From the NCBI GenBank assembly GCA_963678705.1, contig OY783216.1, forward strand, positions 16,322,596-16,386,595: a stretch of 64,000 nucleotides of DNA, in the 5' to 3' direction. This DNA is from Panorpa germanica (taxonomy: Eukaryota; Arthropoda; Insecta; Mecoptera; Panorpidae). The notes under the pieces are model-generated. The model was not told the origin of the DNA, ran no database searches, and was given only the letters and a program-made list of their open reading frames with translations. Shown here piece by piece: positions 53,960-64,000 of this stretch. The position numbers and the translations under genes are program-made. The stretch's first letter is position 1, and each line of letters begins with the position of its first letter.

Positions 53960-54639
53960 GCATGTTGGATGAGGTTATTTTATTACATTATATATATCTT
54001 GTACCTCCCTTAATTAATCTTTTTCATTTTAATATTGTTTTTAAGTTTTCTCTGATTCCATGTATACATGTGCTGTGCTTTCGTGCTGCTGTTTTAATGT
54101 TTAGGGCGAAGAATTCTTCATTTCTCCTCTTTGAAAGTGGCTCGGTGCTACATCTCTTTTTGTTTTGCTGGTTGATTTTCCTCCAAATCAGTTATCTATC
54201 CGCTGATGATCAGGATAACATTTTGCATTATCTCTTGCAATATCCATTTAAATCAATTTCATTTTTGTAGCAAATACTACGCTAGTCAATGTAGCATCTT
54301 TCTCCGTATTAACACTAACCTTCACTTTTTCTGTATTATAAAGTATTATGCAATTACTTTTTTTATACTCTGCACTGATAACAAAAATAACAACGGAGCT
54401 AAACATTTTCCTTTCATTTGTTGACTAACCTTTCTTGTGAAAGTGTTACCTCTTTTCACGTCTTTTAATTCTTATGTTGAGTCGCCGAGTAATTTTAGTT
54501 CATAGAAGATACATCAATGAATGATGTAGTTAAAAGCGTTTTTTTCAGTATCGAAAGATTTTACACTAAATGAAGAACCCCTGAGTAGGATGAAAATAAT
54601 ATTATGTAAAGAAAGTAGAAACTAGTGGTGTTTATGAAA
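53960..54639. other. Unassigned DNA
   Basis: Open plus frames (53,962-54,270, 54,206-54,424) are Phe/Leu/Ser-rich. An isolated SADDQDNILHYLL at about 54,195-54,235 recalls an RT active-site block but has no flanking RT motifs. Confidence 0.3.
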
Positions 54640-55480
54640 ACATTACTTGCGCATATTTGCCATTAAAGAAGAAACCAAATTTAAATTCAATGGCGGCGAA
54701 AATTTGTTGGTAGAAATTTTGGATGATATTTAGTGTATGTAGCATTGTAGCATTTTATGTAAGCCTCTGTCAACGTTCAAATTCTACTAAAAAGTCAAAT
54801 TTTACTTCAGTAGTTGCGATAAGTGAGGAGACTTATATTATAATACAGATATAAATATGAAATTTAGTATGTAACTATATAGCGCAATATTAATTACGAA
54901 AACAAATTGCTGTGTGGTTAAGCGGCGCTAGGATTAGTGCAACGGAGGGGAATAGATAACCTGTGTGATAGAGGTACTGTAGTACTAGAAGTAGAGGCGG
55001 CAGTGCAAGTGAATTGTATTAAAACTACCGGAGCAAAAACAATGCAAACGCTAGAAATATTTATTTAAAAAAGTTAAAAGTACGAATTGTTAAAACATTA
55101 ATTATGCATATATTCCAATAACTGGAAAACTAAAATTAAAATTCATTCAATGTTATTGAATTCGAAAGCGTATGATTGTGGGAGTGGGAGGTGACAGGGC
55201 GCCGGTTAACAGTTGGATAAAGGGCAATGAAATGCTGAGCTTTTAGTGATAGGAGTGCTGCATTGCATTTACCATAGTGCTAAAAGTGTGGCGGCGGTGC
55301 AGAGAAATTAAATTATAAGTATTGAAAATTCTGGTATGAGTTGAATCGCTAATTATACATTTTTGCAAATAATTGGAAAAACAAATTTTAAATTCAGTAG
55401 CGGAGAGATTTTTTAAGAGCCATATCACAAAAGTGATAAAACGTTGAAATTTGATACCTGGGCTATATAAGGACGCTTTT
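54640..55480 (-). repeat. Inverted, diverged X-type repeat copies
   Basis: Read on this strand as given, phrases such as AATTCAGTAGCGGAGAGA, AAAACGTTGAAATTTGATAC and TGGGCTATATAAGG parallel the reverse complement of X1 (about 6,180-6,290: AATTCAGTAGCGGTG, AGAACGTTGATATTTGGAAC, GTGGGCTCTATATAG). The layout occurs at least twice (about 54,640-54,760 and 55,320-55,480), so this is an old, partly tandem, inverted copy. Confidence 0.5.
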
Positions 55481-57534
55481 TATTTTAAGTGATGTGCTTT
55501 TTAGATTATATACGACCGTAGACCGTTATATGATATATAGTGTAGTATGTCTTTTTCTATCTTCTTTATTTAGGATGTTTCTTTATATTATATTATGTAC
55601 ATAATAATAATATATTTGTATTTAAAAGATGATTCATATTTTAAAATATCATGACCTTGTACATTACAATTTTATATATTTGACAGTTTTATTGTTCTTG
55701 CATTGTCATTGTCATTGTTTTTGGACATATATGAAACACGGTTCACTGTATCACAAAAATGTTTTACTTTTCTCTACCTGATATGCATCTAGTTTATTAA
55801 GTAGGAACAAAGCCCAATTCATTTTGCTTTTTTACCAAAAACAGTAGAACAATTGCTTTTAATTAACATATTATCACTTTAAAATAAGTTAAATATTTAA
55901 TTTTAAAAAGTTTATTGAGATATGTAGTATGATAACTAGTTTGCGCTTCCCGCATGCAGTTTGTATTATGCAGTAGTATTGTGAATTAAAAATATTAAAA
56001 ATCAACACTAAGAGAAAACAGTATTACCTGAAAAGAGGAAACACATTTTCTATATAGGATATAATAAAATGATCCTAATGTATTGAGAAGCAATGATCCT
56101 GCATTGTTACTCTATAGCATTGAAAATGTTTCTTATAAATTCAAAAATATAACTATTGCTATTTAAGAAATCGACGGACGATCACAGACGTGTGTGATAT
56201 GTTTCAATTATGCATATATTGCTGTTTTGGCGACTGTGCTACCCAGGCGAATCACCATAAAGAATCAGAAAGTCTTTTAAAATTTTTGAACACAATACGA
56301 TTTAAACATACATTTATTTTATAATGATTAACACATCGGGGTCATAAATCGCAAGAGAATGGTTTAATTAAACACTTATCCTAATACTTATCAATAATTA
56401 ATGTCTATAATTGTTTTTATGTAATGTTTTTAGTAGTAAATCGTGCTTTTGCAAAACACTTATTGTCTCGTTGAAAGCTATTGTTTATTACACCATATTT
56501 TGGTATAAAATATTTAGTATTTTTAAATAGCACAGGGAAGAGGTGTAGGAAGAAATGATACCATAGCGCATTTGTTGACACAGGTGCAGGAAATTAGTAG
56601 TAAAAAACATTGGTATTTACACAAACAATTGCATAATGCAGTTTCACTCCTCACATGTTTAGACAACACTCATTAAAGTACATTTACAGTTTTGTTTTTA
56701 AAAACATAAAATTAATTTATAATTTAACTTTTATGCATATTTTTGTCCAGATCTGTTGACAGTTGTAATTACATAAATTAATAAAACAACAATATTATAG
56801 AATAAAATTAAAAAACGAGATAGTAATTGGTTATTACTTACTGAAAGGTTCGGGAACTGAAAGAATATTGGTTGGTTATAATATAATTTTTTAATTTGCA
56901 CGTTTCAAATTAAGAGTTCATTTAGGTTTATAATATACATAAAATCGTTTAGGTGTTAAAACTTTAAAACGGTGTGGGCATCGCAGATTATTTAATTTTT
57001 CATTAAGAAACTTATAAACACTTTTCTGTAACAACGTTTAGTTTGGTTGGCGGCAGTGATTTCTCCGGAACCACTGAACCAATCCTAGAAATTTTAACCA
57101 CATATTCTACAAATGAATAGCTTCAGCGCATTCTAAAACCGTATTAAAAATTTAATTTTTACTATGTTTTTTTGCCAAGAACAGTATTTGCAGTATTTTA
57201 TTATTCATTAATAATAGTCATATTTAAATATGCTTGATTTTCTCGGTTCCAATGAACCGTTAACGAGATATCAACGCCGACAGCGACATATATACTTTTC
57301 AAAGAGTATTTTTGTGTATATTACGTGTTTCAAATATTATTTTTAAATGTTTTATGTATATAGAAAGTTAGCTCAACAAATTTTATATCTACATTTATAA
57401 GAAAAAATTCCTAAATTTTTCAGCCTTTTTTTTGAGCATCTAAACTAGAATAAACCCTTTAATATTATTTTTAAACATAACTTAATAGAACTTTGGTACA
57501 AAACTTATAATTTTAATTTCCATATAATAAACAG
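55481..57534. other. AT-rich intergenic DNA
   Basis: No gene supported. About 57,050-57,290 has two GGAACC-type phrases (TCCGGAACCACTGAACC, CGGTTCCAATGAACCG) of the kind found in dispersed insect repeats. Confidence 0.4.
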
Positions 57535-57746
57535 GTACGCCAGTGAAACGGGAATATTTCAAGTAAGCGAAGATATTTTGGAAGATGATGACGATGAGGT
57601 TGAAGATTACTAACTCCTCTCCATCTGCACCATTTACTGATCCATTTGCAATAGAAAATTTGTCTGGTAAACACCGCGGCTACATAGTTAAAACGTATTA
57701 TATGAATAGTGAAAGTTTGCAATTGTTCCTTCAGATGAAGCAATAA
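57535..57746 (+). pseudogene. Exon-like coding scrap with acidic stretch
   Basis: After an acceptor-like CATATAATAAACAG, a plus-strand frame reads YASETGIFQVSEDILEDDDD, then EVEDY and a stop at 57,611. In the next frame coding character goes on (SSPSAPFTDPFAIENLSGKH, then RGYIVKTYYMNSESLQLFLQ) to a stop at 57,744-57,746. One frameshift would join them. It looks like a terminal exon or a fragment of one, but no family is recognised. A 92-aa frame covers the other strand (57,513-57,791), so chance is not excluded. Confidence 0.35.
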
Positions 57747-58385
57747 AGTAAATAAGCAACGTGGAACAATTCTAAAGTGGATAAACATCATATTCGAAAC
57801 AAAGTCTAAGGAACACTTGTCAATACCGAGAAAATAATGTATACTTCAAAGAAAGATATTTGCTAAAAGTTGTTTTCATAAAATAGTTTTTTATATAAAT
57901 AAATTTTTGGTAATAAAATAAAAAAATTAATATTGATCATCCGCTAAAATTTATATATAAACTAGATATTTAAATTTAAAAATAGAATTAAAATTAGTAA
58001 TATGATTACAAACTATTCTATTTAATTAATCCAAATATGTATAATTACCGTTTAGGGAGTTTATTTATATTTTAATAAAACAATATTTATATATTTGAGG
58101 TAATAATTAATGCGCGATGCAGTTTGTACATAGTCTCTAAAGGACGTGCGCCAATAATCACTGTGTGATGCAGCTTATGGTTAGATTAAGATTTAGTTAG
58201 ATTAGGATCACTTATATACTATTTCATTATCTCCAAAGTGTATTGTTCGCAAAGATATTGAAATGACATTGTTGATTTGGGATCGTAAGGAATATAATTA
58301 TAACGCTTCTTTCTAGTTGATTTTTAATTATCCTATATTAAAATGTTCCAAGTGAAAGTTTAAAAGGTTATATGTTTACGCCATT
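57747..58385. other. AT-rich intergenic DNA
   Basis: Nothing seen. Confidence 0.5.
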
Positions 58386-58389
58386 CGTA

Positions 58390-59073
58390 AGTTAATGTAT
58401 ACTTTCTGGGAGCCGAAAGTAATTAACAAATTTATATTTGGTAGTTAATTTACTTATTAATTCATATGTCGTAGTCGACATAAATAAAACAATTATTTAT
58501 GTTTATTTATTTATATTTTATTATATATTTTATTTACTTTTTGATTTCTTTCTTTTACAATTTATACTTTTGTATTTTTAAATTTAAATTATGGTAATGT
58601 CAATAATCTACGATAGAAATTGACTATTACTGAATCAAGATAACACGTACAGCTATTGTGGTGTTATCCTATAGATTCTTGAGCAAGCGAAAGTAAAATG
58701 ATCTCGATTGATGTTTCTACTTTTACAGACTAACTTATTATATCTTTACGAACTATATATATACTAATGTTGTATATTAACCAAAGGGTAGAACCCTTAG
58801 TCAATTGTAAAGTGATTCCTAGAATTAGCTTGAGACCCTACTGCAAAGATCATGGTTCTGACTTATAGTTTTTAAATGTATAATTTATGACTTTTATGAT
58901 AGAGTAAGATATTTGTTTTGTTTAATTACTAAACATAAAAGGACTCTTGTTATTTGAGATTTTAAGTAATTATTGAATGTAATTTATGAGTGAGTTTTTA
59001 AAGGAATGAAAGATAAAAATAAATGTAGGTTATGGGTTTGACATTATGCATTTTAAAATGTCCCATGTTAACT
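58390..59073 (-). repeat. 3' LTR of the errantivirus-like element
   Basis: 684 bp. Matches 62,437-63,163 closely (for example TAGAACCCTTAGTC versus TAGAACCCTGAGTC) but lacks about 43 bases present near the other LTR's end (between AAAATG and TCCCATGTTAACT). Confidence 0.9.
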
Positions 59074-59084
59074 CCTCCACCTTT
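59074..59084 (-). other. Polypurine tract of the errantivirus-like element
   Basis: On the minus strand AAAGGTGGAGG directly precedes the 3' LTR. Confidence 0.7.
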
Positions 59085-60034
59085 AGAAGGAAAATTACAT
59101 TTTAATTTATTGAAATTAATTTTACTTTAGATTTAATGGTTTAGTTTTGATCTATTAATAATTGTAACATTTTATATTTATTTATTTTAGTTATTAGTTA
59201 TAATAATTCTAGATAAAATACTACATTAACAATAATACATAATAGAGTTATAATAATACATAGTACAATAATTGTTAGTATTTATATGATGTTACATCTA
59301 TGTTAAATCTAGTTAAGAATTTACTTAATGATATTAGTTTTGAATATGAGTATCATTGAATTCATCTGGTTGGGTGATAAAATCTAATTGTTTGATTTGT
59401 TTATATGGTTTGTTGCACTGTAAATAATACTCATTCGACAGTAATAAATATTTCTTAGGAGGGAATATTGTTAGATAAAAAAAAGGTTGTTTTATAGGTA
59501 TACAGTACAGGTGATAATATTGATAAAAGGTATGTTTTATTAAGGAATTTAGCATGTTAACTTATTTTTTTATTATATGTGACTTTTAGTTAGGTAGTTC
59601 ACTTTTAATTTAAATTTTGGTTATATTTTTAGTGTTGATTAAACAGTGTCAGAGTTCCTTCTGTTATTGGTAATATATGTGTGATAGTCGTGAATTTATT
59701 TAATTCATTTACGTAAATTACATATTTAATACATCAAAATAATTTGTATTGTGACTATGATTTGTTACATTAAAGTATTCATTTGATAAAGGTCCATTAT
59801 TTTAAGTCCGGGTGCTATACAATGAGTCGGCGTCATATTATGCAAAGTAAATTTAATTTAATTCTTAATAAGGCTTCTGCAACGTAATTATGAGTATTAT
59901 AGTATATTATTTTAACTACAATTTATCGATTAAATTTCATTTATGTTGAATAGTTTAAAATTAAGTTGTTTATTTTTAAATTTATTGGATATTTCAAATT
60001 TAAGTTGATTATATATCTCAAAAGTATATGATAT

Positions 60035-60100
<66 letters not shown>

Positions 60101-60302
60101 AAAAGGTTTTTTTACTTCTGCATTTTATTACTTAAATTATGAAACTTGTTGATATAATTTTGTTTACATTTAATTGTTTTTAGTAATAATCAATGCTTAA
60201 TTATATAGTAAAAGATTTTGCGGGGTCAGTGTCATAGCATATTTGTTGGCATAATTTTAATTTAATTCTAAATAAAGAAAACTTTATTTAATTTATTAAA
60301 TT
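59085..60302 (-). other. 3' internal region with possible env remnant
   Basis: Mostly AT-rich noncoding DNA. A minus frame at 59,334-59,555 contains LYCIPIKQP and FPPKKYLLLSNEYYLQCNKP, a style (P--YLLL---Y-L--KPC) found in the envelope (F-like) proteins of errantiviruses; only about 70 codons remain. Tentative. Confidence 0.4.
60027..60098. repeat. (TA)n microsatellite
   Basis: About 70 bp of TA repeats with one ATAAAT interruption, inside the defective LTR element. Confidence 0.95.
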
Positions 60303-61797
60303 TTATATATTCGAGAATGTATTTGATATTTGAGTAAGGTTTGAGTTGTTGCTGTTTACTCTAATTGGGTTTATCCGATCATAGACTGCTTTGTTGAGGT
60401 CACCAGGTTGTTCGTAATATTTGTAATATTCGGCAGGTATTTTCTCAATTTTTCTTAATGTCACACCGGATTGTTTGTGATGCTGATAAAAACATTCTTG
60501 TCGATATTTAGTATTTTGCATTCGAGTTTGTTGTTTGTATGGAATGTAAGTATACTTATTTTTAAAACATATTTTATTTCTGGCTGTTGTTCTATGTGTT
60601 TATAATATTCTTCTAGTTCTTTTGCATTGTCAACTTCTGGTTCTTGTTGAAAATATTTACAATGCTCGTCAGCTGCATTTTCGATTTCAATTTCTGGTTC
60701 TATTTCAGAATATTCATAATGTTCTTCAGATGTATTTTCGATTTCAGTTTCTGGTTCTATTTCAAAATATTTATAATGATCTTCAGGTGTATTTTCATTT
60801 TCAATATATGGTTTTTGTATTTGTTGTTTCAGGTAATTCGTACGTATCATTTCTGAAGTCTCCATAGACTCAAAGTTTTGGGTATTTTGTTGAATAGGTT
60901 GATATTGTGGTTTTGGAATAGGTAAATTAGGTTTTGGAATAAATTGTGATGGAATAGGTAAATATGATTGCGTGCATGGCGTTAATGATGGTTTTGGTTG
61001 GAAATTGTTTTGATAAGGTATAAATGAATGTTTCGGTTGATTGTTTTTTTGATAAGGTATAAATGATTGTTTTGGTGGGAAGGGTTTATTTTGCGGTTTC
61101 TGGTGAGGTGATTTAAAACTTTGTGTTGGTCTATCTGGTGAATAAGATGAGTAGTATTTGCACTGCATGCGTTGTATATTTTCCTCTTCTAACACATACG
61201 ATTATGCCTCTCCACAGAGCTTGGCATTCTTGCTTTTATACATTCTCTTAGTTTTCCTCTCAAACCTCTGGTAAAAGATTTTAGTATTACCTTTGTATAT
61301 AGGTTTAATTTTTCCTTGAAAAGAAGATTACAATTATATTGATTATTATAGGCCAATAGAGCTGACAGATGGTCAGAGCATCTATTAAAAAATTCTGTCG
61401 TACTTTCATGTGATTCCTGTATCAGTTCACTAACTGCTAAGATAAGGGTACCTTCATCTCTTTGGTCTGAGAAGTTAGTGATTAGTACTTTTTTCAGGTC
61501 CTCCCATGTGTTAAGCGTCACCCTTTTAGCGGAATCCTCCAACTTTGATAAAACTACTAGAACTATCCACGTTTTGGTTTCATTAACTGCATTTCTGAAC
61601 ATGTAAACTATATTGTCTACCCGTCTTATAAAAGTACTTAACTTTACGGGTTCTCCGTAAAATGTTTTAACAGTATCAAAATAACAATCGCTATAAATTA
61701 TATTGTTGTGCCGTAGTTCTGCGAGTTGTCTTTTTAGTTCTTGTAGTTGTAACAATACATTTTCCATTTTTAAATTTTTGTTTATATTCAACTTCAT
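60303..61797 (-). pseudogene. Errantivirus-type gag, broken
   Basis: Minus strand. The first part (61,189-61,797, 202 codons from an ATG context) has the features of errantivirus Gag: an N-terminal coiled-coil-like stretch (LLQLQELKRQLAEL), FYGEPVKLSTFIRRVDNI, NTWEDLKKVLITNFSDQRDE and the ESTTEFFNRCSDHL block. A frameshift near 61,200-61,230 and an in-frame TAA separate it from the second part (60,461-61,195), which begins LEEENIQRMQCKYYS. That part holds a Pro/Gln/Lys-rich region with SFIPYQ repeats, then three or four imperfect repeats of an acidic unit around YKYFEIEPE. A last frame at 60,303-60,521 follows. No zinc knuckle is visible, as usual in this group. Gag would form the particle; this copy cannot make the whole protein. 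Confidence 0.75.
60640..60830 (-). repeat. Imperfect acidic repeats in the errantivirus-like gag
   Basis: The coding sequence repeats a ~63-base unit (DNA phrases TCTGGTTCTATTTCA, ATGATCTTCAG and ATGTTCTTCAG recur), giving copies of an E-HYKYFEIEPE-type motif. Repeat number probably varies between copies. Confidence 0.6.
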
Positions 61798-62418
61798 TTA
61801 ATAAAGAGTTTAGTTCATTGTTTCATTATTATTATTTTTCATTTGTTTTAGTTCATTATGCCGCATAAAGCCTATTATTATTATTATTATTTTAAAAAAT
61901 TTGATATTTGGATATTAGGAATTTGTGAAAAGGAATTTCAGTAATATTCACTACTTACAGTTATATTACAAGTATTATTGATATAGATTCTATGGTTCCG
62001 TTTTATGGTCTCGCTGTAGGATGGTTTCGACTCCTTTTGCTATTTATTTAAAACTATGTGTTTAAAATTAATTTTTTATTTTTATAAAACACTTTTTGTA
62101 TTTCGTTTAATTGCCCTTTGTACACTTTTTTTAATAATTTAAAAAAAAATTTAGTACACTTCTTATTCTTACACATTCTTACACTATACTTTTAAGTATC
62201 TTTTTGTACACTTCTTATAATTATTTAAAAACTTATATTAAACTCTTTTATTTAAAAAACTTTCGTACACTTTTTTTTTTATTTTTTTTTTCACTTTTAC
62301 AGAAAAAAAAAACTTTGTGCATTTTAACATAAAAATATTTACTTAATACACTTTTGTAGATTCTTTTATAATTTTTTCAAGAACTGGGTTCTACTTTTTA
62401 TTTTCCAAAAAAGCAAAT
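61798..62418 (-). other. Leader of the errantivirus-like element
   Basis: About 620 bp between primer site and gag, with poly-T runs and repeated GTACACTT phrases (about 62,110-62,280). No ORF. Confidence 0.6.
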
Positions 62419-62420
62419 TA

Positions 62421-62436
62421 TCCTACCGACTGCGCT
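62421..62436 (-). other. Primer-binding site, tRNA-Ser type
   Basis: TCCTACCGACTGCG on the plus strand equals the 3' end of insect tRNA-Ser (before CCA), so the minus strand GCGCAGTCGGTAGGA is complementary to it. It directly abuts the 5' LTR. This is the primer used by 17.6-like errantiviruses. Confidence 0.8.
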
Positions 62437-63163
62437 AGTTAATGTATACTTCCTGGGAGCCGAAAGTAATTAACAAATTTATATTTGGTAGTTAATTTAC
62501 TTATTAATTCATATGTCGTAGTCGACATAAATAAAACAATTATTTATGTTTATTTATTTATATTTTATTATATATTTTATTTACTTTTTGATTTCTTTCT
62601 TTTACAATTTATACTTTTGTATTTTTAAATTTAAATTATGGTAATGTCAATAATCTACGATAGCAATTGACTATAACTGAATCAATATAACACGTACAGC
62701 TATTGTGGTGTTATCCTATAGATTTTTGAGCAAGCGAAAGTAAAATGATCTCGATTGATGTTTCTACTTTTACAGACTAACTTATTATATCTTTACGAAC
62801 TATATATATACTAATGTTGTATATTAACCCAAGGGTAGAACCCTGAGTCAATTGTAAAGTGATTCCTAGAATCAGCCTGAGACCCTACTACAAAGATCAT
62901 GGTTCTGATTTATAGTTTTTAAATGTATAATTTATGACTTTTATGATAGAGTAAGATATTTGTTTTGTTTAATTACTAAACATAAAAGGACTCTTGTTAT
63001 TTGAGATTTTAAGTAATTATTGAATGTAATTTATGAGTGAGTTTTTATAGGAATGATAGATAAAAATAAATGTAGGTTATTGTTTTGACATTATGCATTT
63101 TAAAATGCATAATTTATGAGAATGTAACAGGAAACATATGTAGGTCGTAGTCCCATGTTAACT
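62437..63163 (-). repeat. 5' LTR of the errantivirus-like element
   Basis: 727 bp, AGTTAATG to GTTAACT. It carries the ~43 bases missing from the other LTR. Confidence 0.9.
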
Positions 63164-63167
63164 CGTA

Positions 63168-64000
63168 TATGGTGGTTTGAAAACGACTTAATGCGTCTTT
63201 TAAAAGACTTTTGGCGTCCTCGGATTTTTTGCTGAATTTCCGCGACGAATTAGAATGTAACTGTAGCGATTGACTGACAAGTCCAAATTGTTATAAAGAT
63301 TAATTAAAGATTATTAAAGATAAATACATATTTAGTTAAAAATATTTCCTTCGGATGAACTTTTGGCCCGCATTATATTATGGTGCGTTTATCTATCTTT
63401 AATTTGATTTAGTTTGTCTATAAATATTTTTGCTTATTTAAATAAAGCTTTATTTAGTGCGTATGCGAAATTAAATGTGTTGGTTGCTATTAATTTTACG
63501 ATTTTTATAGTTGGAATTAAATAAGTCGTAAAATTGGAGTAGGATATTTTTTGAATCTAGACTTATTGACATCTATTGCGGTGCGCTCAAATAAAACGTT
63601 AATTATTTCTTTTTATTAAACTCGATTGCAGTTTTTTTATTTTTGTTCTCACTTTCTGAGCTTTCGTCCTTTAAATTTTTGTTATATGGTTAAAAGGATA
63701 TTACGTTTTATTCGGCTATTGCCTTTTTTTTTTTTAGTATTCAGGTATATATCTGCTTCAGCTACTTTGGATTTTTAACATAAGCGGTGCTCATGCTAAT
63801 AACTTGTATTGTTTACATTTATTTATTTAATTATATGGGAATAGATTTTAAGTCTAAAAACCATGTGTGTTTTCATAGTAGCTGACTTAGCAGTACTGAC
63901 TTGATTTTTAAATGTGGACTTATCTGTTGTACTGGAGTGAAGTTATCCTGGAGTGTTATATCTTATAATACCAAATAGATTTAAAAAAAAATAAAAATTA
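63168..64000. other. AT-rich DNA with a small A/B-type repeat scrap
   Basis: About 63,200-63,242 (AAGACTTTTGGCGTCCTCGG, then GCTGAATTTCC) is the reverse complement of the AAATTC-GGGGACGCCAAAAGTCTT part of A and B units: a short dispersed copy. The rest has no gene I can support. Confidence 0.45.

Larger units (their letters stand above)
58386..63167 (-). mobile_element. Defective errantivirus-like LTR element, with target duplications
   Basis: Minus strand. The two LTRs start AGTTAATG and end GTTAACT (58,390-59,073 and 62,437-63,163). CGTA flanks both sides (58,386-58,389 and 63,164-63,167), a 4-bp target duplication. AGTTA...TAACT-type ends and a tRNA-Ser primer site point to the gypsy/17.6 (errantivirus) group. 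The interior is only about 3.4 kb: gag is present but broken, a possible env scrap remains, and pol (protease, RT, RNase H, integrase) is missing entirely. It could move only with proteins supplied by a relative. Confidence 0.88.

Noticed and set aside
54190..54240. SADDQDNILHYLL, like an RT active site on the plus strand
   Set aside because: No other RT block lies on either side in the correct order or distance.
62419..62436. Match to the 3' end of tRNA-Ser
   Set aside because: Only the last 14 or so bases match and it abuts an LTR, so it is a primer-binding site and not a tRNA gene.

Overview
This is a non-coding, very AT-rich (by eye roughly 70% A+T) stretch of an arthropod nuclear genome, most likely an insect. 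I base that on the transposon families present: a mariner, a Ty3/gypsy element, an errantivirus-like element with a tRNA-Ser primer site, jockey-like LINE remnants and an insect-type LINE in several copies. There is no bacterial gene layout and I can defend no intact host gene. The window is a graveyard and nursery of mobile DNA, with a few decayed or exon-like coding scraps in between.

Layout. Positions 1-11,723 are arrays of a noncoding repeat superfamily: five head-to-tail ~0.8 kb units of two alternating types (A-B-A-B-A, 43-4,040), a GC-richer degenerate block (4,041-5,550), two nearly identical 1.33 kb units (X1, X2), then further B and A units, two of which are chimeras carrying an X-type tail. 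Each A or B unit starts with a small hairpin (CGTCGC/GCGACG), and units end in an AT-rich tail like that of RTE-type retroposons. Positions 13,147-18,499 hold a 5'-truncated LINE (copy A), an older deleted relative (copy D) and a decayed unknown ORF, bracketed by a 17-bp inverted repeat. Positions 18,500-29,400 are mostly featureless, with remnants of a DDE transposase, a jockey-like endonuclease, a tRNA-derived SINE head and a Cys-rich gene fragment. LINE copy B is at 29,423-30,761.

The centrepiece is a complete, very young Ty3/gypsy retrotransposon on the minus strand (31,053-42,204). Its two 909-bp LTRs differ at only about two positions, it has a 4-bp target duplication, and gag and pol are intact. 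Pol carries a complete TARG1/OARD1-like macro domain (a predicted ADP-ribosyl-hydrolase fold) between the protease and reverse transcriptase. Gag and Pol are joined by a textbook -1 frameshift site: a UUUAAAC slippery heptamer, a 6-nt spacer, an 8-bp stem and a perfectly complementary 7-bp pseudoknot stem. In the working cycle the 5' LTR would drive one RNA; Gag would be the main product, and frameshifting would yield Gag-Pol with protease, macro domain, RT, RNase H and integrase.

Further right are LINE copy C (47,216-49,117, one nonsense codon), a mariner with a dead catalytic triad (49,817-51,122), a decayed LINE (copy E), a jockey-type ORF1 remnant beside a long (TA)n tract, inverted diverged copies of the X repeat, and a defective errantivirus-like element (58,390-63,163) with both LTRs, a tRNA-Ser primer site, a broken gag, a possible env remnant and no pol.
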